From Prochlorococcus sp. AG-355-P16 (GTDB lineage Bacteria; Cyanobacteriota; Cyanobacteriia; PCC-6307; Cyanobiaceae), in contig QCEQ01000007.1 of NCBI GenBank assembly GCA_003278525.1, forward strand, positions 1 through 62,060: 62,060 bases of DNA, in the 5' to 3' direction. The notes below the pieces were generated by a model. That model was given only the letters and a program-made list of their open reading frames with translations. It made no database searches and was not told the DNA's origin. How positions within the stretch are numbered: the first letter of the stretch is position 1; the number at the start of each line of letters is the position of its first letter. Shown here piece after piece: positions 56,060-62,060 of this stretch. Made by a program: the position numbers and the translations under genes.

Positions 56060-56428
56060 CTAATTAACTTCAGATGGGTAGATATTGCCAGGCTTCATTG
56101 AGCCTGGCTTTTTGCTGTACCACCATTCTTGTATATCAGAAGAAAATTTCTTTGAAAAAAGAGTTATAACTGTCTCAATAGGTTTTGATCCAGGCTCCAA
56201 AATCTCTACTGAGTAAGATGGGCATTTTCTTGAAGCCATATCTGCAACGAACCTAGATCCTATTCTTCTCCAACTAGGCTCCTTACTTCTCCAAGCAAGC
56301 CTTGAACATGGCCAGGGCAACTCTTCCCTATCATAAAGTCTGCAACATGGCCCAATTATCTTATAACTGTACTGACCTCCATAACTTGATTGAACACTAC
56401 CAGACTTGAAAAGTTCAAATTTATCCAT
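56060..56428 (-). CDS. Conserved cyanobacterial protein, unknown function
   Basis: A 122-residue soluble protein with a Cys-rich middle: IGPCCRLYDREELPWPCSRLAW and later SRKCPSYSVEILEPG. It is rich in Trp, Arg and Pro (SKEPSWRRIGSRFVADM, QEWWYSKKPG). The Cys placement might bind a metal, but no family is recognised with confidence. The last codons (KKPGSMKPGN) lie inside a rightward terminator hairpin of the opposing gene. It is downstream of petF on the same strand, separated by the petF terminator. Confidence 0.72.
   Translation of the reverse strand: MDKFELFKSGSVQSSYGGQYSYKIIGPCCRLYDREELPWPCSRLAWRSKEPSWRRIGSRFVADMASRKCPSYSVEILEPGSKPIETVITLFSKKFSSDIQEWWYSKKPGSMKPGNIYPSEVN
56087..56113 (+). 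terminator. Rho-independent terminator of the pentapeptide gene, inside the opposing gene
   Basis: GCCAGGCT, a six-base loop TCATTG, AGCCTGGC, then TTTTT: a perfect eight-pair GC-rich stem with a T tract, 36 bases past the pentapeptide stop codon. The same bases encode residues near the C-terminus of the leftward gene ending at 56060. No T tract follows on the leftward strand. Confidence 0.88.
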
Positions 56429-56432
56429 TTAC

Positions 56433-56461
56433 AAAAAAAAGCCACCTCTATAGAGGGTGGC
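56433..56461 (-). terminator. Rho-independent terminator of petF
   Basis: Read leftward, GCCAC and CTC pair with GAG and GTGGC around a TATA loop with one bulged C, followed by eight T. It lies 46 bases after the ferredoxin stop codon and just before the next leftward gene starts. Confidence 0.85.
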
Positions 56462-56506
56462 AGAGAAATAATTAATAATCAACTTAAAAAAGCTAAATTT
56501 TTATAA

Positions 56507-56806
56507 TTAGTACAATTCTTCCTCAGCATGAGTTGTAATTGTTACGTCAGATGTTGGATAAGCAACACAAGTAAGAACAAAACCAGCTTCTAATTGGTCA
56601 TCATCCAAGAAACTTTGATCTGATTGATCAACACTACCTGAAGTAACTTTTCCAGCACATGTTGAACATGCTCCAGCTCTACAGGAATAAGGAAGGTCAA
56701 TACCTTGTTCTTCAGCCGCATCGAGAATGTATTGGTCATCAGGTACTTCAATAGTTGAATTGAGGCCTTCACCTTCGCTGATGAGAGTAACTTTGTAAGA
56801 AGCCAT
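56507..56806 (-). CDS. petF: Plant-type [2Fe-2S] ferredoxin
   Basis: A 99-residue ferredoxin. Cluster ligands are Cys42, Cys47 and Cys50 in [15 protein letters not shown] and Cys80 in VLTCVAYP. It has the [19 protein letters not shown] start and acidic surface expected of photosynthetic ferredoxin, and the EEELY-like end. It carries electrons from photosystem I to FNR, nitrite reductase and others. It has its own promoter region (134 bases, with an inverted repeat ATCGA-TTTGG-TCGAT at 56856-56870) and a strong terminator, so it is monocistronic. Confidence 0.96.
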   Translation of the reverse strand: MASYKVTLISEGEGLNSTIEVPDDQYILDAAEEQGIDLPYSCRAGACSTCAGKVTSGSVDQSDQSFLDDDQLEAGFVLTCVAYPTSDVTITTHAEEELY

Positions 56807-56940
56807 TTAAATAAAAAATTGTTGGTAATTAATACCTATCAAATACATTTTTAACATCGATTTGGTCGATATGTGAGATTTTGAAGTAAAAAATGACACA
56901 ATAAAATGTATGAAAGAGTATCCATAAGAAAAACTTATGC

Positions 56941-57852
56941 TTAGGTTGGATTGCTGGCTTTTTGCGCAGAAATGCATGCCCAATCTTTTCTAGTTGATAC
57001 ATCCAGTAATTTCAAGTCATTTTGAATTAATATTTTAATAATTTCATCCTTTTGTGAATTCAGAATTCCACTGAAAATGACTTCCCCATTGTTTCTCAAG
57101 CACTTATAGATATTTGGAATCATTCCTTTTATTACTTCAGCAAGAATATTGCATAAAACAAAATCAAATTGTTCGAGTTGATTTTTTAAAATTACCTCAT
57201 TAAAAGATCCCAAATATGTATTTAATTTGTTTAAATTACCGAAATTTAGTTGGAAATTAGATTTTGTTGAATTTACAGCTAAATAATCATTATCCACTGC
57301 AAAAACCTCTTTAGCGCCAAGCAATCTTGCGGCGACACTCAAAATCCCGCTACCGCTCCCAATATCTAATACCTTTTTATCAGAAAATAAAATATTCTCC
57401 ATTTTTTCCAAGCAAAGATAAGTTGAAGGATGACTTCCTGTACCAAAAGCTGCTCCAGGATCAATTTTTATTATTTGTTTATCTTTAAATTTTTTATTTA
57501 GATTTATCCAACAAGGCAATATTAAAAAATGATTTCCTACTAATTCAGGAGCCCAATATTTCTTCCAACTTGTTAACCAATCCTCCTCTTTGATAATACT
57601 CCAGTTAAAAAATTTATTCTTAGGGGGATTAATATTTAGAAGTTTGCTAATTATTTTTTCAAAACCACTTCTAGAACTCTCATCCCAATCATCAATTGGA
57701 AGCCATATATTAACTTCTTTTTTATTTTCATTTTTAATTAAATATTCAAATGAAAAACTGAATATTCCCAGCTCATTTAATTTCCAAATAATAATTTCTT
57801 CAGAATCACTTTCTATCAGAAAAGTTAGTTTATACCAATCTTTAGTTTCCAT
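56941..57852 (-). CDS. prmA: Ribosomal protein L11 methyltransferase
   Basis: A 303-residue class I methyltransferase. The N-terminal recognition domain has [24 protein letters not shown]. The catalytic domain has [25 protein letters not shown] (the PrmA signature), [29 protein letters not shown] and [16 protein letters not shown]. It trimethylates L11. It is 18 bases downstream of serA on the same strand. Confidence 0.95.
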   Translation of the reverse strand: METKDWYKLTFLIESDSEEIIIWKLNELGIFSFSFEYLIKNENKKEVNIWLPIDDWDESSRSGFEKIISKLLNINPPKNKFFNWSIIKEEDWLTSWKKYWAPELVGNHFLILPCWINLNKKFKDKQIIKIDPGAAFGTGSHPSTYLCLEKMENILFSDKKVLDIGSGSGILSVAARLLGAKEVFAVDNDYLAVNSTKSNFQLNFGNLNKLNTYLGSFNEVILKNQLEQFDFVLCNILAEVIKGMIPNIYKCLRNNGEVIFSGILNSQKDEIIKILIQNDLKLLDVSTRKDWACISAQKASNPT

Positions 57853-57870
57853 TAACTAGGTCAAGCCACT

Positions 57871-59457
57871 TCATAATGTAACTGGATTAGCGTTGGTAAT
57901 CCCATCTACTTCAATAATGGTATCAAGCACCTTATTAGGTATTGGATCATCAATACTTAGAACCATAACAGCTTCCCCTCTAACAATTTTGCGCCCAACT
58001 TGCATTGAAGCAATATTTACATTGTTGCTACCTAATAAAGACCCCAACTTGCCAATAATGCCTGGCATATCTCTGTGCCTAGTAACCAACATATATCTGC
58101 TTGGCGATACATTAACTGGGTATTGATCAATACTAATAATTCTTAATTCCCCATCAGCAAAAATGCTTCCCGCTACGCTATGGTCGCCGTTATCTCCATA
58201 AGTGGTTAACTGAAGCGAACCACTAGCAAATTCAGGTCTTGCCTCATCTTTATTCTCGACTACTGAAATACCTCTTGAATCTGCTTCTAGCGAAGCATTC
58301 ACATAATTAATCCTATCTCCCAAAGCTTTACTTAGAAGGCCTTTTAGACTAGCTATCATTAATGGCTGAGAAGGATGTTGAACAAATTCACCTTGAAGCT
58401 TTACTTCTAGTTTCTGTATCTGCCCACCTGAAAGCTGGCTTATAAGCAGACCCATGGTTTCAGCTAACTGCAAATGAGGTTTCAGACTATCCATAATATC
58501 GGGGCTCAAACCAGGAATATTTACTGCAGTTCTAGCAGATAAACCAAGCAAGACATCCCTTATTTGTTCCGCAACATCAACAGCTACATTTTCTTGTGCT
58601 TCCCGAGTAGATGCTCCTAAGTGGGGGGTAAGAATAAGATTCTTTTCAACCTTCAAAAGTGGTGAATTAGATTCCAAAGGTTCTTTAGAAAAGACATCTA
58701 TTGCAGCACCTGCAATCAATGATTTATTTAAAGCTTCTGCTAATGCCTCTTCATCAATCAAGCCTCCTCGAGCACAATTAATTAATTTTGCGCTACTTTT
58801 CATATTTTTAAGCACCTCCATATTTACTAAATTCTCTGTCTCTGGTGTGCGAGGTAAATGCAAAGTTACATAATCGGATTGTTGGAATAAATATTCCAGA
58901 TCAGAAAGTTTAACTTGGATTTGTTGAGCTCTTTCAGTTGAAACAAAGGGATCATATCCGCAAACTTCCATTCCTAATGCATTAGCAACTTTTGCTACAT
59001 GAGCACCAATTTTACCTAAACCTACTACACCTAATTTTTTCTTATAAAGCTCATTCCCAACGAATTTCTTTCTCTCCCATTTACCTAATAAAGTACTACT
59101 ATTAGCAATTGGAATATGCCTAGATAAGGCCAACATCATAGCTATAGTATGTTCAGCCGCTGCTATTGTGTTACCCCCTGGGGAATTAACAACTAGGACT
59201 CCTTTTTGCGTAGCAGCCTTAACATCTACATTATCGACTCCAACTCCTGCTCTTCCAATAATTTTCAATTTACTTGAAGAGTTTATAATCTCTTCAGTCA
59301 CTTGAGTACCAGAGCGAATCATTAAAGCATCATAATCTTTAATAATGGAAGCTAACTCAGAGTCTGAGATTCCTATCTTCTGATCAACCTGAGCAACTTG
59401 TGAAAGAATATCGATTCCTGTTTGATCAATTGGATCTGTAATGAGAACTTTTGTCAT
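57871..59457 (-). CDS. serA: D-3-phosphoglycerate dehydrogenase (long form)
   Basis: A 528-residue enzyme for the first step of serine synthesis. The catalytic domain has LIGRAGVGVDNVDVKAAT and VVNSPGGNTIAAAEHTIAMMLAL. The NAD site is LGVVGLGKIGAHVAKVANALG. Active-site segments are NCARGGLIDEEAL and LTPHLGASTREAQENVA. An intervening domain follows, and an ACT domain ends the protein (MLVTRHRDMPGIIGKLGSLLGSNNVNIASMQVGRK), suggesting allosteric control by serine. It is divergent from the unknown gene at 59556. Confidence 0.96.
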   Translation of the reverse strand: MTKVLITDPIDQTGIDILSQVAQVDQKIGISDSELASIIKDYDALMIRSGTQVTEEIINSSSKLKIIGRAGVGVDNVDVKAATQKGVLVVNSPGGNTIAAAEHTIAMMLALSRHIPIANSSTLLGKWERKKFVGNELYKKKLGVVGLGKIGAHVAKVANALGMEVCGYDPFVSTERAQQIQVKLSDLEYLFQQSDYVTLHLPRTPETENLVNMEVLKNMKSSAKLINCARGGLIDEEALAEALNKSLIAGAAIDVFSKEPLESNSPLLKVEKNLILTPHLGASTREAQENVAVDVAEQIRDVLLGLSARTAVNIPGLSPDIMDSLKPHLQLAETMGLLISQLSGGQIQKLEVKLQGEFVQHPSQPLMIASLKGLLSKALGDRINYVNASLEADSRGISVVENKDEARPEFASGSLQLTTYGDNGDHSVAGSIFADGELRIISIDQYPVNVSPSRYMLVTRHRDMPGIIGKLGSLLGSNNVNIASMQVGRKIVRGEAVMVLSIDDPIPNKVLDTIIEVDGITNANPVTL

Positions 59458-59555
59458 TTAAGATTGGTTCTTTAATCTTTTACTTTAACTTAATCTATAG
59501 TGTATGTATCTTAATTTATTAATTTGAATAACACACAAACATTTGAGGAGTGAAA

Positions 59556-60122
59556 TTGACTAAAAGTATTGTGATATTTGAAGACATTAATAAATGTATC
59601 CAGCTATTTGATGTTTTCAACGAAAAATCAGTAATGCTCTCTGAAGCTATTTTGATCCCACCAATAAGTGAGAAAATATCATCAGACGAAAAAGAATTGC
59701 TAAATGCGAAAGCAAATATCTTATTCAAATCTCAAAATTTTGAAGATATAAGAGTCTTAAATCCTAAACTTGATAGGGAGATCAGGCAAAAAGATATGAG
59801 TAGATGGCTAATGCCGTTTGGGTTTATAGCTGGAATAGCTTTTTCTAATATGACAAATTTATCTACCTTCAGCTTTCTTGGTTTAAATAACATCGGGGAA
59901 TCATTAATTGGAGGTCTTTTAGGAATGGGTTCAGGATATTTAGGAAGCATTGTTTCTTCTGCAAGTATCAACATTAATAGAAATAAAGAATTAAGATCAA
60001 TCATTAATTTTAATAAAGAGGGTAAATGGCTTGTTCTGCTTGAAAATCAAATTGGGACCGAATTACCTTGGGCTTTAATAAAACAATCAGAAGCAAAAGA
60101 TATAATTTTTTTAGAAGGCTAA
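59556..60122 (+). CDS. Membrane-associated protein with glycine-rich helices, unknown
   Basis: About 188 residues. The polar N-terminal half has IVIFEDINKCIQLFDVF and later NPKLDREIRQKDMSRWLMPFGF. The middle has two hydrophobic, Gly-rich segments (FIAGIAFSNM and ESLIGGLLGMGSGYLGSIVSS), and a short domain ends the protein. A strong Shine-Dalgarno GAGGAG covers 59545-59550 and runs into the GTG at 59550, so the TTG at 59556 (five bases downstream) is the better start. It ends flush with the photosystem II S4 gene and is surely co-transcribed with it. Confidence 0.78.
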   Translation: MTKSIVIFEDINKCIQLFDVFNEKSVMLSEAILIPPISEKISSDEKELLNAKANILFKSQNFEDIRVLNPKLDREIRQKDMSRWLMPFGFIAGIAFSNMTNLSTFSFLGLNNIGESLIGGLLGMGSGYLGSIVSSASININRNKELRSIINFNKEGKWLVLLENQIGTELPWALIKQSEAKDIIFLEG

Positions 60123-60914
60123 ATGATTGACTTAAAAGAAATCTTAATAAATTCAAACTACAAAAAAGAAACTGAGGAATTAATAAATATTGCTAACTTA
60201 GCTTACAAACACTGGGAAACTTATTGGACTGGGTTTAATTCAACTTATGTTTGCGAAGATATTTTAAAAGATTTTGAAAATTTAAATGATTTCAAATTTT
60301 TTATTTATGGAGGATTCTCCTCTTCTCAAAGATCTAGGATAGCTTGCTTTAGAGGGGATAATATTCCTGAGGAGGATGCGCTAAAAAGTAATTTTCCAGC
60401 TCAAGGAATAAAAATTAATGGAAATTTTTTATTTGATAATGCTACACAAGATGATTTTAGATCCCTCTTAATTGAAAATGGGGTTAATCAAATAAAAGTT
60501 GGAGATATATGGACTATTGGCGATAGGGGAGCACAAGGGATAATTGATAATTTAGATATTAAGCATCTAGATGAAAAGATTTTTTATTTGAGAGACGTAA
60601 AAGTAAAAGTTAATGTAGTAGGTATAGATGAATTACAAATACCTACTGGAAGATCAAAAAAACTTATCAATACAGTAGAGGCTTCAACAAGATTAGATGC
60701 TATAGCTTCAGCGGGCTTTAGGGTATCACGAACCAAAATCATTGAAAGGATAGAGAATGGAATGCTCAGATTAAATGGAAGCAAAGTTAATAAGCCAACA
60801 ATTAATCTAAAAATTGGCGACAAACTAGAACTTGAAAATAAAGGATTTATCGAAATTCTAAATTTAGAAATAACCAAAAGAGAACGATGGAAAGTTAAAT
60901 TACTTAGAAAATGA
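60123..60914 (+). CDS. Photosystem II S4 domain protein (YlmH-like)
   Basis: A 263-residue protein. The N-terminal part matches the YlmH/PSII S4 family: FIYGGFSSSQRSRIACFRGDNIPEE and VGDIWTIGDRGAQGIIDNL. The C-terminal S4 RNA-binding domain has SASTRLDAIASAGFRVSRTKIIERIENGMLRLNGSKVNKPT. The ATG follows the previous stop directly. In cyanobacteria this family is annotated as linked to photosystem II; a role in ribosome rescue, as for Bacillus YlmH relatives, is also possible. Confidence 0.9.
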   Translation: MIDLKEILINSNYKKETEELINIANLAYKHWETYWTGFNSTYVCEDILKDFENLNDFKFFIYGGFSSSQRSRIACFRGDNIPEEDALKSNFPAQGIKINGNFLFDNATQDDFRSLLIENGVNQIKVGDIWTIGDRGAQGIIDNLDIKHLDEKIFYLRDVKVKVNVVGIDELQIPTGRSKKLINTVEASTRLDAIASAGFRVSRTKIIERIENGMLRLNGSKVNKPTINLKIGDKLELENKGFIEILNLEITKRERWKVKLLRK

Positions 60915-60963
60915 AACGCAACCTGCTATTTTCTTATAAGGGGGATTAAAAATTCCTCAATTT

Positions 60964-61035
60964 GGGCGATTAGCTCAGTGGTAGAGCACTACCTCGACAC
61001 GGTAGTGGCCACTGGTTCGAATCCAGTATCGCCCA
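60964..61035 (+). tRNA. tRNA-Val (anticodon GAC)
   Basis: The acceptor stem GGGCGAT pairs with ATCGCCC followed by discriminator A. The anticodon arm CTACC-TCGACAC-GGTAG gives GAC. The D arm (TAGCTCAGTGGTAGA) and T arm (CTGGTTCGAATCCAG) are standard. CCA is not encoded. Confidence 0.97.
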
Positions 61036-61102
61036 TTAAAACTTTTGACGACCTAGGTTATATCCACAGAAAATAATTTCATTTTTTAGATTATTAAAAA
61101 AG

Positions 61103-61720
61103 ATGAAACTTAATCAAATAATTAATCTACATAAGGGGCTCACGGCATTTGTAGTGATAGCTCTTATGATTTTTTTTGATAATTTTACGATCGCTCCCTA
61201 CGTCTATTTAGCTCTGCATGGTACTTATGGATTACTTTGGCTTCTAAAAGAAAAGATATTCCCAGATCCTTATTTTAAAGAAAAAATCAATTTTATAACT
61301 TCAGTTACTGGTTTTATTTTCCTTGGAAGTTACTGGGTAGCTCCCTACATTCTTATCTCATCTCAGAAATCTGTTCCAAATATCGTAATAGCTGCATCTG
61401 TATCTATAAATATAATTGGTGTGTTTCTACACTTTGCTAGTGATGCCCAAAAATATTTTTCTCTTAAATTAAAAAAAGATCTAATTAAAGAAGGATTTTT
61501 CAAAAATATAAGGAATACAAATTATCTAGGAGAAATACTAATTTATCTATCATTCGCCATACTTTCAATGAGTTTCATACCATTAGTAATTCTTGCAATA
61601 TTTTTCTCTATAGTTTTTCTACCAAGAATGATAAAAAAAGATAAATCGCTCTCAAAATATGATTCATTCGAAGAATACAAAAAGAAAAGTGGTCTTATTT
61701 TGCCTAAATTAAATGCTTGA
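61103..61720 (+). CDS. Membrane methyltransferase-like protein (ICMT/PEMT-type)
   Basis: A 205-residue membrane protein with about five hydrophobic segments. The conserved C-terminal catalytic region shows the pattern of isoprenylcysteine carboxyl methyltransferase relatives: KKDLIKEGFFKNIRNTNYLGEILIYLSFAILS, then FLPRMIKKDKSLSKYDSFEEYKKKSG. RNxxYLGE corresponds to the RHPxYxGE SAM-binding motif with changed residues. It might methylate a lipid or prenyl group, or be a steroid-reductase-like relative. Its end overlaps the next gene by eight bases. Confidence 0.75.
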   Translation: MKLNQIINLHKGLTAFVVIALMIFFDNFTIAPYVYLALHGTYGLLWLLKEKIFPDPYFKEKINFITSVTGFIFLGSYWVAPYILISSQKSVPNIVIAASVSINIIGVFLHFASDAQKYFSLKLKKDLIKEGFFKNIRNTNYLGEILIYLSFAILSMSFIPLVILAIFFSIVFLPRMIKKDKSLSKYDSFEEYKKKSGLILPKLNA

Positions 61721-62060
61721 TAACAACTTACCAAGTTGGAGACAAGATTTAAAATCTTCTAGAAAAAAAGAGGGGAAATTACCCTCTAATCGATGGATAC
61801 AGCTTGCAACAGTTAGCGAAGAAAATGAGCCAAGATTAAGAACAGTTGTTTTTAGAGGATGGCATAAAGATAGTTCAATGATAATTTTTACAGATAGGAG
61901 AAGTGAAAAAATTGGGCATTTAAAATCCAACCCTAATGCAGAAATATTATGGTTCTTTTTGAAATCCAAATCACAATATAGATTTAAAGGAAAAATACGT
62001 GAATTAATTGATAACGAAAATTATTGGGATTCATTATCAGAAAAATCAAAATCTTCTTGG
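61713..62060 (+). CDS. Pyridoxamine 5'-phosphate oxidase-family FMN protein, partial
   Basis: The frame opens at ATG 61713 and is cut by the right edge after 116 codons. NLPSWRQDLKSSRKKEGKLPSNRWIQLATVSEENEPRLRTVVFRGWHKDSS and MIIFTDRRSEKIGHLKSNPNAEILWFF match the split-barrel FMN family often called Alr4036-like or PNPOx-like in cyanobacteria. It may oxidise pyridoxine phosphate or bind flavin for another redox role. The C-terminal part is outside the window. Confidence 0.85.
   Translation, partial: MLDNNLPSWRQDLKSSRKKEGKLPSNRWIQLATVSEENEPRLRTVVFRGWHKDSSMIIFTDRRSEKIGHLKSNPNAEILWFFLKSKSQYRFKGKIRELIDNENYWDSLSEKSKSSW

Noticed and set aside
1..62060. CRISPR array, insertion sequence, prophage or integrated island
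   Set aside because: No regularly spaced repeats, transposase, integrase or long direct repeats were seen. The tRNA genes have no attached integrase or duplicated 3' ends.

Overview
The window looks like chromosome of a high-light-adapted Prochlorococcus marinus. I infer this from gene content and base composition, not from a database match. The DNA is very AT-rich and the genes are packed tightly with short or overlapping junctions. Marker genes include nickel superoxide dismutase with its SodX processing peptidase, a high-light-inducible protein, kaiB and kaiC with no kaiA beside them, a NblS-type histidine kinase, a ClpR/ClpP pair, a photosystem II S4-domain protein, and several protein families found mainly in cyanobacteria. 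I see no insertion sequence, integrase, phage gene, CRISPR array or compositional island, so this is core genome.

Layout. 1-2.5 kb: the start of a leftward gene (probably apolipoprotein N-acyltransferase), a secreted FKBP isomerase, then sodN, sodX and a convergent NicO-type nickel transporter. 2.5-7.3 kb: leftward trpC, lpdA and a SpoU-type RNA methyltransferase, then rightward murA. 7.3-10.3 kb: two tiny overlapping membrane ORFs, tRNA-Leu(CAA), argD and folC. 10.3-13.1 kb: a leftward GlcD-like FAD oxidase and a CodA-like amidohydrolase, then tRNA-His. 13.2-18.2 kb: miaB, ddl, a small membrane protein, ftsQ, ftsZ, then the SRP RNA on the opposite strand. 18.3-24.9 kb: panB, hemW, a PIN-TRAM protein, clpR, clpP, ilvC, cobD. 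24.9-27.1 kb: an Hli protein, several small membrane or secreted proteins and HU. 27.4-33.7 kb: glgX, an antisense tRNA-Gly, a sugar:cation symporter, an MlaE permease, two cyanobacterial conserved proteins and plsY. 33.7-38.3 kb: pyrF, tyrS, a DUF1825 protein, a GIY-YIG-like protein and pepA. 38.3-45.2 kb: a leftward run purC-bamA-lpxC-fabZ-lpxA-lpxB-msrA, an outer-membrane and lipid A block. 45.3-48.7 kb: purD and the NblS kinase. 48.7-51.5 kb: kaiC and kaiB facing rplU-rpmA. 51.5-62.06 kb: a methyltransferase, truB, a SpoIID-like protein, rnz, a lumenal pentapeptide protein, ferredoxin, prmA, serA, a photosystem II S4 protein, tRNA-Val, an ICMT-like membrane enzyme and a PNPOx-like protein cut by the right edge.

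How the genes fit together. The nickel SOD module supplies enzyme, maturation peptidase and probable metal importer. murA, ddl, ftsQ and ftsZ serve the wall and the division septum. lpxC/fabZ/lpxA/lpxB, bamA and plsY build the envelope. kaiB and kaiC form the reduced Prochlorococcus timer. The points most worth checking are two genes (sodX and the SpoU methyltransferase) whose conserved N-termini have no ATG, GTG or TTG, a GIY-YIG-like protein that keeps all the catalytic positions, two unrecognised overlapping micro-ORFs, a terminator embedded in an opposing coding sequence, a palindrome just before ftsZ, and a stem-loop in the rplU leader. I found no obviously new multi-gene system.
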